A DNA stretch of 64,000 nucleotides from Shewanella insulae (GCF_009831655.1 NZ_WRPA01000013.1:1-64000); one strand, 5' to 3'; shown: positions 25,698 through 33,542, counted from the first letter of the stretch. Translations and numbers: made by a program. The notes: a model not told the origin generated them from the sequence alone.

Positions 25698-25880
25698 TCA
25701 AATCGAAGAGACGGATAACTGGGTGTAAACACGCTTTTGGCCTTCGAAATCAGGGATGATTTCGCAGAGCATCCAAGGATGGACTTGCTGCGTGCCAAAA
25801 GCGTGTTTGCACAGTAGGTCGTTCATTCACATCCATGTGATCACGACATTGGTGCCTCCATGCACTGCACCTGCCGCAGG
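25698..25880 (+). repeat. Structured intergenic repeat, copy C
   Basis: Homologous to copies A and B, in plus orientation, so inverted relative to B. The outer stem pairs 25723-25741 (GTGTAAACACGCTTTTGGC) with 25794-25812 (GCCAAAAGCGTGTTTGCAC). Inner hairpins are CGAAATCA/TGATTTCG around GGGA (25745-25764) and TCCA/TGGA around AGGA (25772-25783). Outside are CACA/TGTG around TCCA (25828-25839 area), GTGC/GCAC (25851-25864 area) and a CACCTGCCGCAGG block. The stems differ in sequence from B yet still pair. Confidence 0.8.
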
Positions 25881-25973
25881 CAATTGATACACCATGCTGT
25901 CTTGGTTAAAGGATGCCTTTCAAATACGAAATCGGGTAGATGTTCTAAAAGGAAACTTTAAGAAAGCGTTATT
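25881..25973. other. Short non-coding stretch
   Basis: Joins repeat copy C to the end of the dipeptidase-like gene. Nothing recognised. Confidence 0.4.
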
Positions 25974-25994
25974 AGGCTGGCCGTTAACCAGCCT
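25974..25994 (-). terminator. Hairpin past the dipeptidase-like gene
   Basis: AGGCTGG / CCAGCCT stem with a 7-nt loop just beyond the stop at 26026. The T run on the minus strand is weak. Confidence 0.4.
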
Positions 25995-26025
25995 AGGTTA
26001 GAGTAACCAGCCTGGGTCAGAGGGA

Positions 26026-27183
26026 CTAGCCTAGTACCTCGGTCAACACCCGCTGCCAATTCCCACCCATGATTTTGCTGCGATCGCCGCTGCTGAATCC
26101 GGCGCGGGACAGGGCGGTGTCGATTCGCTCCATACGCTCGATATGGTTAAGCTCTGGGATCACCACGTGCTGAGGTTCCTGGTCGAAGCCGAGTACGCCT
26201 CGGGCACGCAGGCTGTGCCACCACTGGACATATTGTTTCACCCCTTCGGCGTTGTCGTTGTTGAGTTCTAATAGCTTCTTGTGGCCCCGCAGCGGGTAGT
26301 CGTTGGCAATCGCTACGGCGTCTATGCCGCCGACATTGGCCACGTGCTTGAGCTGGGCCAGGTAGTGGTCTGTGGTGGGCGAGTGCTCAGTGGTCAGCCA
26401 GAAGGTCATCATGAAGACGCCGAACAGGCCGCCGGTGTCGGCGATCGCCTTGATCACCTCATCGGGTGAGCAGCGGGCGTGATTGACGATGGCCCGCACG
26501 GCGCCGTGGCTCTGCACTATTGGCGCGCGGCTGGCCTTGGCGCAGTCCAGTGCCGATTGGGGGCTGGAGTGGCTGACATCGATCAGCATCTGCTTGCCGT
26601 TGAGCTTGTCGATCAGCTGATGACCGGCCTTTGTCAGCGGCAGGTCGAGTCCCTGCTTGCCGTCGTTGTCCAGGGCGCCGCCGCTGAATAGGTTGCCATA
26701 GTGATGGGTGAGTTGCAGCACCCTAAGGCCGCGCTCATAAAACTCATCCACCTGATTGAGGTCTTGATTTATGCTCTGCTCGACGCAGTCTGCTCCCTGG
26801 ATCTGGAAGAAGACGGCGGTGCGGCCGCTGTCATGGGCGGTCGTTATATCCTTGGCGCTGCGCCCCAGTATCAGCTTGTCTGGGTTAGCGTTCACCCTAG
26901 CCAGGGCCTCGCTTATGCTATTGACGCAGGCATTGTAGGTGCGTTTGTAGTTGGTGGTGCCGTCGGCCTGTTCTATGGCCTCGATGGCGGAGATATCACA
27001 CAGGTAGGCGTCGAGTTTCGAGGCGTGCAGATCGGCTAAATCATCGGGCAGAAAAGAGAGGCCATCGATATAGAGGGGCTTCCCTGCGGTTTTTGCCCAG
27101 CCATTCAGGGGCGATAACTGAGTTAACAAGCCCGCTGCGGCCAAGGCTTTGAGTAGCTGACGTCGCTGAATTTCTACAGGCAT
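26026..27183 (-). CDS. Peptidase M19 (membrane dipeptidase) family protein, metal ligands partly lost
   Basis: A 385-aa exported protein. The start RRQLLKALAAAGLLTQ is a twin-arginine-like signal. The fold-defining motifs are present: IDVSHSS (first zinc-ligand His), QSHGAVRAIVNHARC (second His region) and a late AND-Y-P site. However, the usual N-terminal GHxD ligand pair reads IDGLSFLPDD, and the usual bridging Glu segment reads FFQIQGAD. The canonical binuclear zinc site therefore seems incomplete. It may be a noncanonical or single-metal enzyme. The gene stands alone; a 30-nt inverted repeat precedes it. Confidence 0.75.
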   Translation of the reverse strand: MPVEIQRRQLLKALAAAGLLTQLSPLNGWAKTAGKPLYIDGLSFLPDDLADLHASKLDAYLCDISAIEAIEQADGTTNYKRTYNACVNSISEALARVNANPDKLILGRSAKDITTAHDSGRTAVFFQIQGADCVEQSINQDLNQVDEFYERGLRVLQLTHHYGNLFSGGALDNDGKQGLDLPLTKAGHQLIDKLNGKQMLIDVSHSSPQSALDCAKASRAPIVQSHGAVRAIVNHARCSPDEVIKAIADTGGLFGVFMMTFWLTTEHSPTTDHYLAQLKHVANVGGIDAVAIANDYPLRGHKKLLELNNDNAEGVKQYVQWWHSLRARGVLGFDQEPQHVVIPELNHIERMERIDTALSRAGFSSGDRSKIMGGNWQRVLTEVLG

Positions 27184-27274
27184 GTTGCGCTCCCTTATGA
27201 TGATCCCGGCAAACTAATATGAATTAAGTTGCTGATACTAACATCAAAAGAGTGAACCGTGGAGCGCTGGGTGA

Positions 27275-27304
27275 CACTCATGGCCATCGTTGTGACCATG
27301 AGTG
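27275..27304. repeat. Inverted repeat between dipeptidase-like and PfpI genes
   Basis: CACTCATGG and CCATGAGTG, a perfect 9-bp pair with a 12-nt loop. It has no T run on either side, so an operator or weak transcription-end structure are both possible. Confidence 0.4.
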
Positions 27305-27315
27305 CCTGCCTGGGA

Positions 27316-27987
27316 TTAGGCTAAGTGCGCGGCAATGGCCTTACCGACCGCGCCTGCGCTGGCGGGGTTTTGCCCCGTGATAAGCCTGTCATCCTCGATG
27401 ACAAAAGCGTTCCAGGGTTGCACCTTGTTATAGCGCTTGGCACTGCGGGTGAGGGCTTCTTCGAGCAGGAAGGGGATTTTATCGATAGTCCCGTAGTCGA
27501 CCTCTTCTTCGCGGGTAAAGCCGGTGACAGACTTATCGGCAATGAGTTTTTGCCCTGTGCTCAAGGTGATGGGGAGCAGGCCGGCAGGCCCATGACAGAC
27601 TGCGCCTATGATGCCGCCATTTTCGTAGTGCGCCGCACTGAGACGAGCAACCTCTTGGTTGTGGGCTAAATCCGACAATAGACCAAACCCGCCGGGGTAG
27701 TAGATGGCGCTGTATTCTTGGATGTCGATCTGTGAGGCTGGAATGGTGTTGTTGACTCGGCTGATGAAAGCGGCGTCTTGCAGCATAGAGGCGTTAATCT
27801 CATCGCCTTCGATATCTGTGCCATACAGTGGTGCCTTGCCGCCGTTAATTGAAACCAGGTCATAATCCAAACCTGCGGCTAACAGCTCATGTAGGGCGTG
27901 GGTGAGTTCAGGGGCGAAGGTGCCGTTGGCCTCATCGGTATCGCCTAGGGTCGCGTGGTTTGTCAAATAGATAAGTACTTTTTTCAT
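27316..27987 (-). CDS. DJ-1/PfpI family protein (type 1 glutamine amidotransferase-like)
   Basis: A 223-aa protein of the DJ-1/ThiJ/PfpI superfamily, subgroup similar to Hsp31-like glyoxalase III and protein deglycases. The nucleophile Cys lies in GAVCHGPAGLL near residue 133 and the Glu-bearing region is GTFAPELTHALHEL. A role in detoxifying methylglyoxal or repairing glycated proteins is the family expectation. It is divergent from a LysR gene with a 110-bp shared promoter region. Confidence 0.85.
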   Translation of the reverse strand: MKKVLIYLTNHATLGDTDEANGTFAPELTHALHELLAAGLDYDLVSINGGKAPLYGTDIEGDEINASMLQDAAFISRVNNTIPASQIDIQEYSAIYYPGGFGLLSDLAHNQEVARLSAAHYENGGIIGAVCHGPAGLLPITLSTGQKLIADKSVTGFTREEEVDYGTIDKIPFLLEEALTRSAKRYNKVQPWNAFVIEDDRLITGQNPASAGAVGKAIAAHLA

Positions 27988-28070
27988 GATGCAATGTCTC
28001 TGTTACTGAAAGTGGACTCATTGTAATTCTTCCCTTGTGTGGCGATAATCCTGATTAATGGTAAATTAAT

Positions 28071-28086
28071 ATTGTTATATAGCAAT
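28071..28086. promoter_or_regulatory. Candidate LysR operator between PfpI and LysR genes
   Basis: ATTGTTATATAGCAAT is an interrupted dyad with one imperfect pair, AT-rich and of LysR box shape (T-N11-A type). It lies 12 nt before the LysR start. Confidence 0.35.
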
Positions 28087-28097
28087 AATGGTGATTC

Positions 28098-28979
28098 ATG
28101 GACAGCTTTGAGGGTATTGTCGAATTTATAGCGGTTGCCGAGTCTAACGGTTTTTCTGCGGCGGCTCGTCAACTGGGACTTTCTACCAGTCATGTCAGTC
28201 GTCAGGTGGCAAGACTCGAGGCGCGTTTGGGCTGCGCCCTGTTTGCGCGTACTACGCGCAGTGTCAGTCTGACTCAGGCCGGGCAGGGCTATTATCGTCA
28301 GTGTCAGAATCTATTGGTGGGACTTAGGCAAGCGAATGAGGAGGTGACCCAGCAGCAGTTGCAGCTAAGCGGCACGCTGAGAGTCAGTGCCGCAGGTGCC
28401 TTTGCTGAGCAGTATATTGCGCCGGTATTGATTGACTTTGCAAGGCAGCATCCAGCGTTGACGATAGAGATGGACTTCAATAGTCGTATGGTCAATTTTG
28501 TCGAAGACGGTATCGATTTCGCCATTCGCTTTGGGGCGCTTAAAGATTCGGGGCTGGTGGCGCGTAAGCTGGCTAATCGAGACATGATGGCCGTGGCCAG
28601 TCCTCAGTATCTGGCTGAGTTTGGTATTCCCAAGACGCCGCAGGATCTCAGACTGCATAGCTGCATCATCTCGAACAATGATCACTGGCTGTTCCAGCAA
28701 GGGGATGGCGAGCTGAGCATTAAGGTCGAGGGACGTTGGCGCAGTAATAATGTGCCTGCCGTGATTGCGGCGGCGGAGCAACATCTGGGTATCGCCTACC
28801 TGCCCAAGAGTAGCTTTATTGTGCCGCTAGCCAAGGGCAGTCTGGTACCTGTATTGTCCTCATACTGGAATCGGGGGATCACCAGCTGGATTGTCTATCA
28901 AAATCGTCGTTTCTTGCCGATGCGGGCGCGAATGGCTATAGACCATTTGTTAGCACACTTTGCCGATTGGCAGGAGTGA
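28098..28979 (+). CDS. LysR-type transcriptional regulator
   Basis: A 293-aa LysR-type protein. The helix-turn-helix (GFSAAARQLGLSTSHVSRQVARLE, near residues 18-40, given as a landmark) is typical. The effector domain has the usual LRVSAAGAFAEQYIAPVL opening. It belongs to the group close to AaeR/DsdC-like regulators of single genes. It probably controls the divergent PfpI gene. Confidence 0.88.
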   Translation: MDSFEGIVEFIAVAESNGFSAAARQLGLSTSHVSRQVARLEARLGCALFARTTRSVSLTQAGQGYYRQCQNLLVGLRQANEEVTQQQLQLSGTLRVSAAGAFAEQYIAPVLIDFARQHPALTIEMDFNSRMVNFVEDGIDFAIRFGALKDSGLVARKLANRDMMAVASPQYLAEFGIPKTPQDLRLHSCIISNNDHWLFQQGDGELSIKVEGRWRSNNVPAVIAAAEQHLGIAYLPKSSFIVPLAKGSLVPVLSSYWNRGITSWIVYQNRRFLPMRARMAIDHLLAHFADWQE

Positions 28980-28980
28980 T

Positions 28981-29571
28981 TCACCGCACCGCCATCGCAT
29001 TCCAAAAGAGGGCGAAGCTGGCACTGCGTTCATGGGCTTGCTGCCAGCGCTCCGGGTGGTCCACAAAGTAGCGGGTGGCGGCCAGGTATTGGCCGTGGCA
29101 GTTGTCCTGCATCAGCTCAATAGGATACTCGGCCAGCTCGCCGCTAGTCTGGCCCTGGCGGATTAATTCGGCGATGAAACCTAAGATGCCGTGCATCGCC
29201 TGATCCCGCACCGACTGCTCGAGGTTGGGGGACATGGAGTAGAGCTGAAAAAACGCCTGCTTGAGTGGATTGGCCATGGCCCAGTTTAGCGCCGCAAACC
29301 ACAGCTGTTCGGCATCTTGTTTGAGGCTGCCACGGCTGCTGGCACTTGCTTGTATGGCGTCGGCAAACTCCTGCTTAACGCCGAGAAACAGCTGCTCGAG
29401 CAGCTGCTCCTTGGAGGGGAAATGGTGAAACAGGGTACCTGTGGCGACCCCTGCCTCGCGGGCGATGGTGGCCGTGCTGGTGCCATGAAAGCCCTGACTG
29501 ACGAACAACCCTAGGGCGGTCTCTAAGATGGCCTGTTTCTTGGTGCGTTTGCTGCTTGCTGTCATCTGCAT
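28981..29571 (-). CDS. TetR-family regulator, second gene of an operon with aldehyde dehydrogenase
   Basis: A 196-aa TetR-type repressor with N-terminal helix-turn-helix (ATIAREAGVATGTLFHHFPSKEQLL) and a C-terminal ligand-binding domain with Trp and Leu-rich helices. It begins 7 nt after the stop of the aldehyde dehydrogenase gene, so the two are one operon and the repressor likely feeds back on the promoter at 31099-31116. The in-frame Met at residue 3 is an alternative start. Confidence 0.88.
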   Translation of the reverse strand: MQMTASSKRTKKQAILETALGLFVSQGFHGTSTATIAREAGVATGTLFHHFPSKEQLLEQLFLGVKQEFADAIQASASSRGSLKQDAEQLWFAALNWAMANPLKQAFFQLYSMSPNLEQSVRDQAMHGILGFIAELIRQGQTSGELAEYPIELMQDNCHGQYLAATRYFVDHPERWQQAHERSASFALFWNAMAVR

Positions 29572-29578
29572 CTATCCG

Positions 29579-31003
29579 TTAGCGTAAAAACAGCTTCATC
29601 AGCAGCTGCTGAATCGCCTTACCATAGGGAGGGTGCACCAGCTTGCCTGTGTTGAGCCTGCCACGGCTCAATATGGTCTTGGCGTGGCTCATGGTGAGGA
29701 AGCCTTCCTTGCCATGGTAGTGGCCCATGCCCGAGGGACCTATGCCACCGAAGGGGGCATCGTCCGCCGCCACATGGAATACGGTCTCGTTGATGCAGAC
29801 GCCCCCCGAGTGAGTATGCTCCAGCAGTCGCTGCTGAGTGCCCGCGTCGAAGCTCATGATGTAGAGCGCCAGCGGACGAGGGCGGTCGTTCACATAGTCG
29901 ATGGCCGACTCCAGGCTGTCATATTCGACGATGGGCAGGAGTGGGCCGAAGATCTCCTCCTGCATCACCTTCATCTGCTCGTTCACCCCGGTTATCAGTT
30001 GCACCGGCAGCTTACGGCTACCGGGCGCCATGGTTTCAGTGCTAGTGGGGGTCACCTTGGCGCCCAGGTCGATGGCGTCTTGCAGCACTGCCTGCAGGCG
30101 ATCGAACTGACGCTGGTTGATGATGGCGCCGTAGTCGGGGTTTTGGCCTATCTCGCCGTACATCTGCTTGAATCTGTTGATGAAGGCCTGCACGAACGCC
30201 TGACTCTGTCCCTTGGGCAGCAGTACATAGTCGGGGGCGACACAGATCTGCCCGGCGTTGAGGCACTTACCGTAGATCATCCGCTCCACGGCGGTATCCA
30301 AAGGCATATCCGGCGCGATGATCACCGGCGACTTGCCCCCCAACTCCAGGGTGACTGGGGTGAGGTTGTCGGCGGCGGCGCGCATCACATGGCGGCCAAC
30401 TGTGGTTGAGCCGGTAAACAGCAGATGGTCGAAGGGGAGCGCCGAGAAGGCGGCGGCAACCTCGGCCTCACCCTCGACGACTGCCACCTGGGTCTCATTG
30501 AACAGGCCGGCCAGCATCTGTTTGAGCACTTTGTTGGTCTCTGGGGTGAATTCAGACAACTTGATCATGGCGCGGTTGCCGGCGGCCAGGGCGGTGATCA
30601 AGGGACCTATGGAGAGCATCACGGGGAAGTTCCACGGCACTATTATGCCGACGACTCCCAGGGGCTGATACTGCACCTGCACCTTGGCGGGTGCCAGTAA
30701 GATGCCCGCGTGGCGACGGCTGGGCTTCATCCAGCCCTTGAGCTTCTTCAGTGTGTAGTTGATGTTGTTGACGCAGGGCATGATGTCTGAGATGCGGCTG
30801 TCGTCGCTAGATCTGTGGCCATAGTCGGCATTGAGGGCCTCGACGATCGCCTGCTGATGGCTCAGCAGCGCCTGTTTGAGGGCGATAAGCTGGGCCTCAC
30901 GTTGCTGCCTCGAGGGCGCACCTTGTTCTCGGAAGCTGGTTTTCTGCCTCGCCAGCAGTTGTTTGAGGCCTTGGCCGACATCTAGGTTTGCGGGCATGTT
31001 CAT
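29579..31003 (-). CDS. Aldehyde dehydrogenase (coniferyl-aldehyde dehydrogenase type)
   Basis: A 474-aa NAD(P)-dependent aldehyde dehydrogenase. The active-site Cys is in GQICVAPDYV, and the Glu is in LELGGKSPV. NWK-type NAD-binding PWNFPVM is present. The C-terminal region (DDAPFGGIGPSGMGHYHGKEGF) matches the CalB-type group. A typical role is oxidising aromatic or long-chain aldehydes. Co-transcribed with the downstream TetR repressor. Confidence 0.88.
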   Translation of the reverse strand: MNMPANLDVGQGLKQLLARQKTSFREQGAPSRQQREAQLIALKQALLSHQQAIVEALNADYGHRSSDDSRISDIMPCVNNINYTLKKLKGWMKPSRRHAGILLAPAKVQVQYQPLGVVGIIVPWNFPVMLSIGPLITALAAGNRAMIKLSEFTPETNKVLKQMLAGLFNETQVAVVEGEAEVAAAFSALPFDHLLFTGSTTVGRHVMRAAADNLTPVTLELGGKSPVIIAPDMPLDTAVERMIYGKCLNAGQICVAPDYVLLPKGQSQAFVQAFINRFKQMYGEIGQNPDYGAIINQRQFDRLQAVLQDAIDLGAKVTPTSTETMAPGSRKLPVQLITGVNEQMKVMQEEIFGPLLPIVEYDSLESAIDYVNDRPRPLALYIMSFDAGTQQRLLEHTHSGGVCINETVFHVAADDAPFGGIGPSGMGHYHGKEGFLTMSHAKTILSRGRLNTGKLVHPPYGKAIQQLLMKLFLR

Positions 31004-31098
31004 GGTGCTTATCCTCTATTTGTTACTGACGTTAGTGGGCGAAATGTCCTTGTCTCTTCTTCCAAGTCAGATCAGGGGGCAGATGGCTAAAATTCAAA

Positions 31099-31116
31099 AC
31101 CGACTGATTAGTCGGT
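31099..31116. promoter_or_regulatory. Candidate TetR operator of the aldehyde dehydrogenase operon
   Basis: ACCGACTGATTAGTCGGT is a perfect dyad with 7-bp arms around GATT, about 100 bp upstream of the operon start. It fits a homodimeric repressor such as the TetR at 28981. Confidence 0.55.
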
Positions 31117-31253
31117 CTAATAATAGGACGTGACAATGCTTAGGTCAAATAATGTGCGATGGCGATGAAAAGTGTGATCCAGATCAAATGTGAGGTATGA
31201 CCGAAAACCTAAAATGAAATAGGCACTTTCAGTTGGGATTACAGGAGCTTGAT

Positions 31254-31631
31254 ATGAGCAAATACCTACATGGGATCGCCATAGGCATAGAGCGAAATCA
31301 GGACGATTTTTACCTTGCCTTTAAGGCCGTCGGCAAGTTGACCCACGAAGACTATGAGCAGATGACGCCTATGTTGGAGTCAGCCTTGGCGGGCATCAAG
31401 ACACCCGAAATCGTGGCGCTTGTCGACATCACAGAGCTCGATGGGCTGTCGCTACATGCCGCCTGGGATGACCTTAAGCTGGGCATGAAGCACGGCAAGG
31501 AGTTTAAGCGGGTGGCCATCATAGGCCAGGGGGATCTACAGGAGTGGGCGACCCGGGTGGTTAACTGGTTTACCCCAGGGGAGTTTAAGTTCTTCGAAGA
31601 TAAGCGTGACGCCCTGGACTGGCTGTATTGA
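31254..31631 (+). CDS. STAS/SpoIIAA-like protein
   Basis: A 125-aa protein of the SpoIIAA-like/DUF3478 family, with a start chosen at ATG 31254 after an AGGAG site. The pattern VALVDITELDGLSLHAAWDDLKLGMKHGKEFKRVAIIG and the C-terminal NWF..GEFKFFEDKRDALDWL are the usual family landmarks. Such small proteins are membrane- or partner-binding modules, and the exact role is not known. Single-gene unit ahead of two stress proteins. Confidence 0.8.
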   Translation: MSKYLHGIAIGIERNQDDFYLAFKAVGKLTHEDYEQMTPMLESALAGIKTPEIVALVDITELDGLSLHAAWDDLKLGMKHGKEFKRVAIIGQGDLQEWATRVVNWFTPGEFKFFEDKRDALDWLY

Positions 31632-31818
31632 TTGTTAAGGGATGGAGTGGGCAGGGCTTGCTTGGCTATGGCTCAGAGTAGGGGGATGCCAAGGCCTAAG
31701 GCTTGCTGAGATAGCTGATGAAAAAGGCTTGTCACATAAGCGATTTCTGCTAAGCCCTTGTCACCTTTATCCGCTATGCTTAAATGGAGCGAATGCCGAT
31801 AGAGCTAAGGAGTAACAG

Positions 31819-32250
31819 ATGAGAAGAGGTCAAATTTTATGCCCGACAGATTTTTCTGAAACGGCTTCCCATGCCCTGTCTTACGCCATCGAGATGGCGA
31901 ATCTGTATCAGGTGGGATTTCGCTTACTCCATGTGGTCGAGCAGCCAATGGGTGATGAGAATTTTCAGATCCTCGCCATCACGCCGGAGGAGCTGGCCCA
32001 GTCCATGGAAGATGCCGCCGCCGAGAAGATGAAGTCCTTGCTGGCAAAGCTCGATAGTAACCTGCCTATCGAAACCATGATACGTCGCGGTGATGCGGTG
32101 ACCGAGATCTTAGCCGAGGCCGAAGAGAGTAATGTCGGCATGATAGTGATCGCCAGTCATGGCCGTAAAGGTCTGTCGCATTTTCTGCATAATAATGTGG
32201 CAGAGGCTGTGGCAAATCGCGCCAAGTGTCCTGTGCTTGTGGTGAAGTAG
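31819..32250 (+). CDS. Universal stress protein, first of tandem pair
   Basis: A 143-aa UspA-type protein. It begins with the conserved ILCPTDFSETASHALSYAIEMA and ends with the nucleotide-binding motif GMIVIASHGRKGLSHFLHNNVAEAV and CPVLVVK. The G-2-x-G-9-G-(S/T) ATP-binding motif is only partial. A possible role is stress or membrane-energy adaptation. It is followed by a close paralogue. Confidence 0.88.
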   Translation: MRRGQILCPTDFSETASHALSYAIEMANLYQVGFRLLHVVEQPMGDENFQILAITPEELAQSMEDAAAEKMKSLLAKLDSNLPIETMIRRGDAVTEILAEAEESNVGMIVIASHGRKGLSHFLHNNVAEAVANRAKCPVLVVK

Positions 32251-32387
32251 GCGGTTGGCGAAGGAACGCAGGTGGGCGGCAGAGCCTGCGTTGAAATAGC
32301 GCTGGTGGCGAGCCCGCTACCAGTGGCGCTGTCGGTCTGACCGTTTACAACAGAGGGAGACGAGCGCCCGATTTGAGGAGGTGGAAT

Positions 32388-32831
32388 ATGCGAACCCGTC
32401 AAATATTGTGCCCAACGGATTTTTCCGAGACGGCCTCTCACGCCTTAGGCTACGCCATCGAGATGGCGACCCTCTATGGTGTGGATCTGCGTATCGTTCA
32501 TGTGGTCAGTGAACCATACGGCGCCCATAACTATGGGATAGTGGTGGAGAGTCAGGAGGAGCTGGAGCAGCACCTGCATGCTTATGCCAACGGCAAGCTG
32601 GGTGAGATCGTCAGGGATGCGCAGATCAAGATGCCACCCCATCTCAAGGTTCACAGCGAGGTGCGTACCGGGGGCGTGTTAGGTCAGATATTGCTTGATG
32701 CCGAAGAATATGATGTGGGCATGATAGTGATTGCTAGTCATGCACATACCGGGCTCACACACCTGCTGAACCCGAGCGTGGCCGAGGAGCTGGCCAATAA
32801 GGCCAAGTGCCCAGTGATGGTGGTGAAATAG
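32388..32831 (+). CDS. Universal stress protein, second of tandem pair
   Basis: A 147-aa UspA-type protein, start chosen after GAGGAGG. The first 25 residues (RTRQILCPTDFSETASHALG) nearly repeat those of the preceding gene and the end (IVIASHAHTGLTHLL...KCPVMVVK) is also alike, so the pair arose by duplication. 137 bp separates the two, so separate or joint transcription is possible. Confidence 0.88.
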   Translation: MRTRQILCPTDFSETASHALGYAIEMATLYGVDLRIVHVVSEPYGAHNYGIVVESQEELEQHLHAYANGKLGEIVRDAQIKMPPHLKVHSEVRTGGVLGQILLDAEEYDVGMIVIASHAHTGLTHLLNPSVAEELANKAKCPVMVVK

Positions 32832-32832
32832 C

Positions 32833-33411
32833 CTAGCCGCGGCAGGTGTCGCGATAGAGCTGGTCCGCCAGGGCGTGTAATACCTCTGGCGCCGGCTTAG
32901 TATGGGCAAAGGTTCTGAGCCCATAGACCCCCATGACGAAATAACGCGCCAGATGAGCGCCATCCCCCTGAAGTTCTCCCCTGTCGACGGCCCGCTCAAA
33001 CTGGGTCGTGAGCGCCTGCTGCCAACTCTCTAGATGCGATTGTACCGCGTCCCTTATCATCTCATCCTGCTCCGCCACCTCATTGAGCGCCTTTGTCAGC
33101 AGGCAGGCCTTGGGGGTCTCCTTGCACTGGCATTCATCGACTATGCCGGTCAGATACTGTTTAAGCTGCTCGGGGAAGGGGAGCGCTGAGCCGAAACAGG
33201 CCGTTAGCTCGGCTTGTCTGTCTTGCCCATATTGTTCTATCACCGCCAGCAAGAGGCCGCGCTTGTTGTCGAAGGCGCAGTAGATGGAGCCTGGGTGTAA
33301 CCCAGTGGCCTTGGTGAGATCTTGCATACTGGTCTTGGCGTAGCCCTTGTCGATAAAGGCATTCATGGCCTGTCTCAGTACCTGCTGGCGATCAAATTCG
33401 GCGTTGCGCAT
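32833..33411 (-). CDS. TetR-family regulator, NemR-like
   Basis: A 192-aa TetR-family repressor. The helix-turn-helix is TSMQDLTKATGLHPGSIYCAF near residues 25-45. The ligand domain holds a Cys-rich segment (DECQCKETPKACLLT near residue 93-107). This resembles redox- or electrophile-sensing TetR proteins that control old yellow enzymes. It is divergent from such an enzyme gene at 33543, with operator-like dyads between them. Its stop lies 2 bp from the end of the stress protein gene on the opposite strand. Confidence 0.85.
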   Translation of the reverse strand: MRNAEFDRQQVLRQAMNAFIDKGYAKTSMQDLTKATGLHPGSIYCAFDNKRGLLLAVIEQYGQDRQAELTACFGSALPFPEQLKQYLTGIVDECQCKETPKACLLTKALNEVAEQDEMIRDAVQSHLESWQQALTTQFERAVDRGELQGDGAHLARYFVMGVYGLRTFAHTKPAPEVLHALADQLYRDTCRG

Positions 33412-33460
33412 CTTACTCTTTGGCTGCTCGTCGGGACGATAAATGGGATTGTACTTAATT

Positions 33461-33476
33461 TTGAATGAACATTCAA
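33461..33476. promoter_or_regulatory. Candidate TetR operator 1
   Basis: TTGAATGAACATTCAA: perfect 7-bp arms around AA. It shares the half-site TTGAAYG with site 2, 50 bp away. Confidence 0.6.
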
Positions 33477-33510
33477 AAAAGATCTTGAATCCTTTTTTGA
33501 CTGGGAGTAT

Positions 33511-33528
33511 CTTGAACGCTTATTCAAG
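33511..33528. promoter_or_regulatory. Candidate TetR operator 2
   Basis: CTTGAACGCTTATTCAAG: perfect 6-bp arms, half-sites TTGAACG and TATTCAA matching site 1 in spacing. It lies 15 bp before the alkene reductase start. Confidence 0.6.
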
Positions 33529-33542
33529 AAAGAGAGCCGATT

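Noticed and set aside
22386..25880. CRISPR array
   Set aside because: The repeats are few, inverted and built of different-length hairpins; no regular spacer spacing or cas gene was seen.
29633..30409. 258-codon plus-strand frame opposite the aldehyde dehydrogenase
   Set aside because: Antisense shadow; the dehydrogenase motifs on the other strand are complete.
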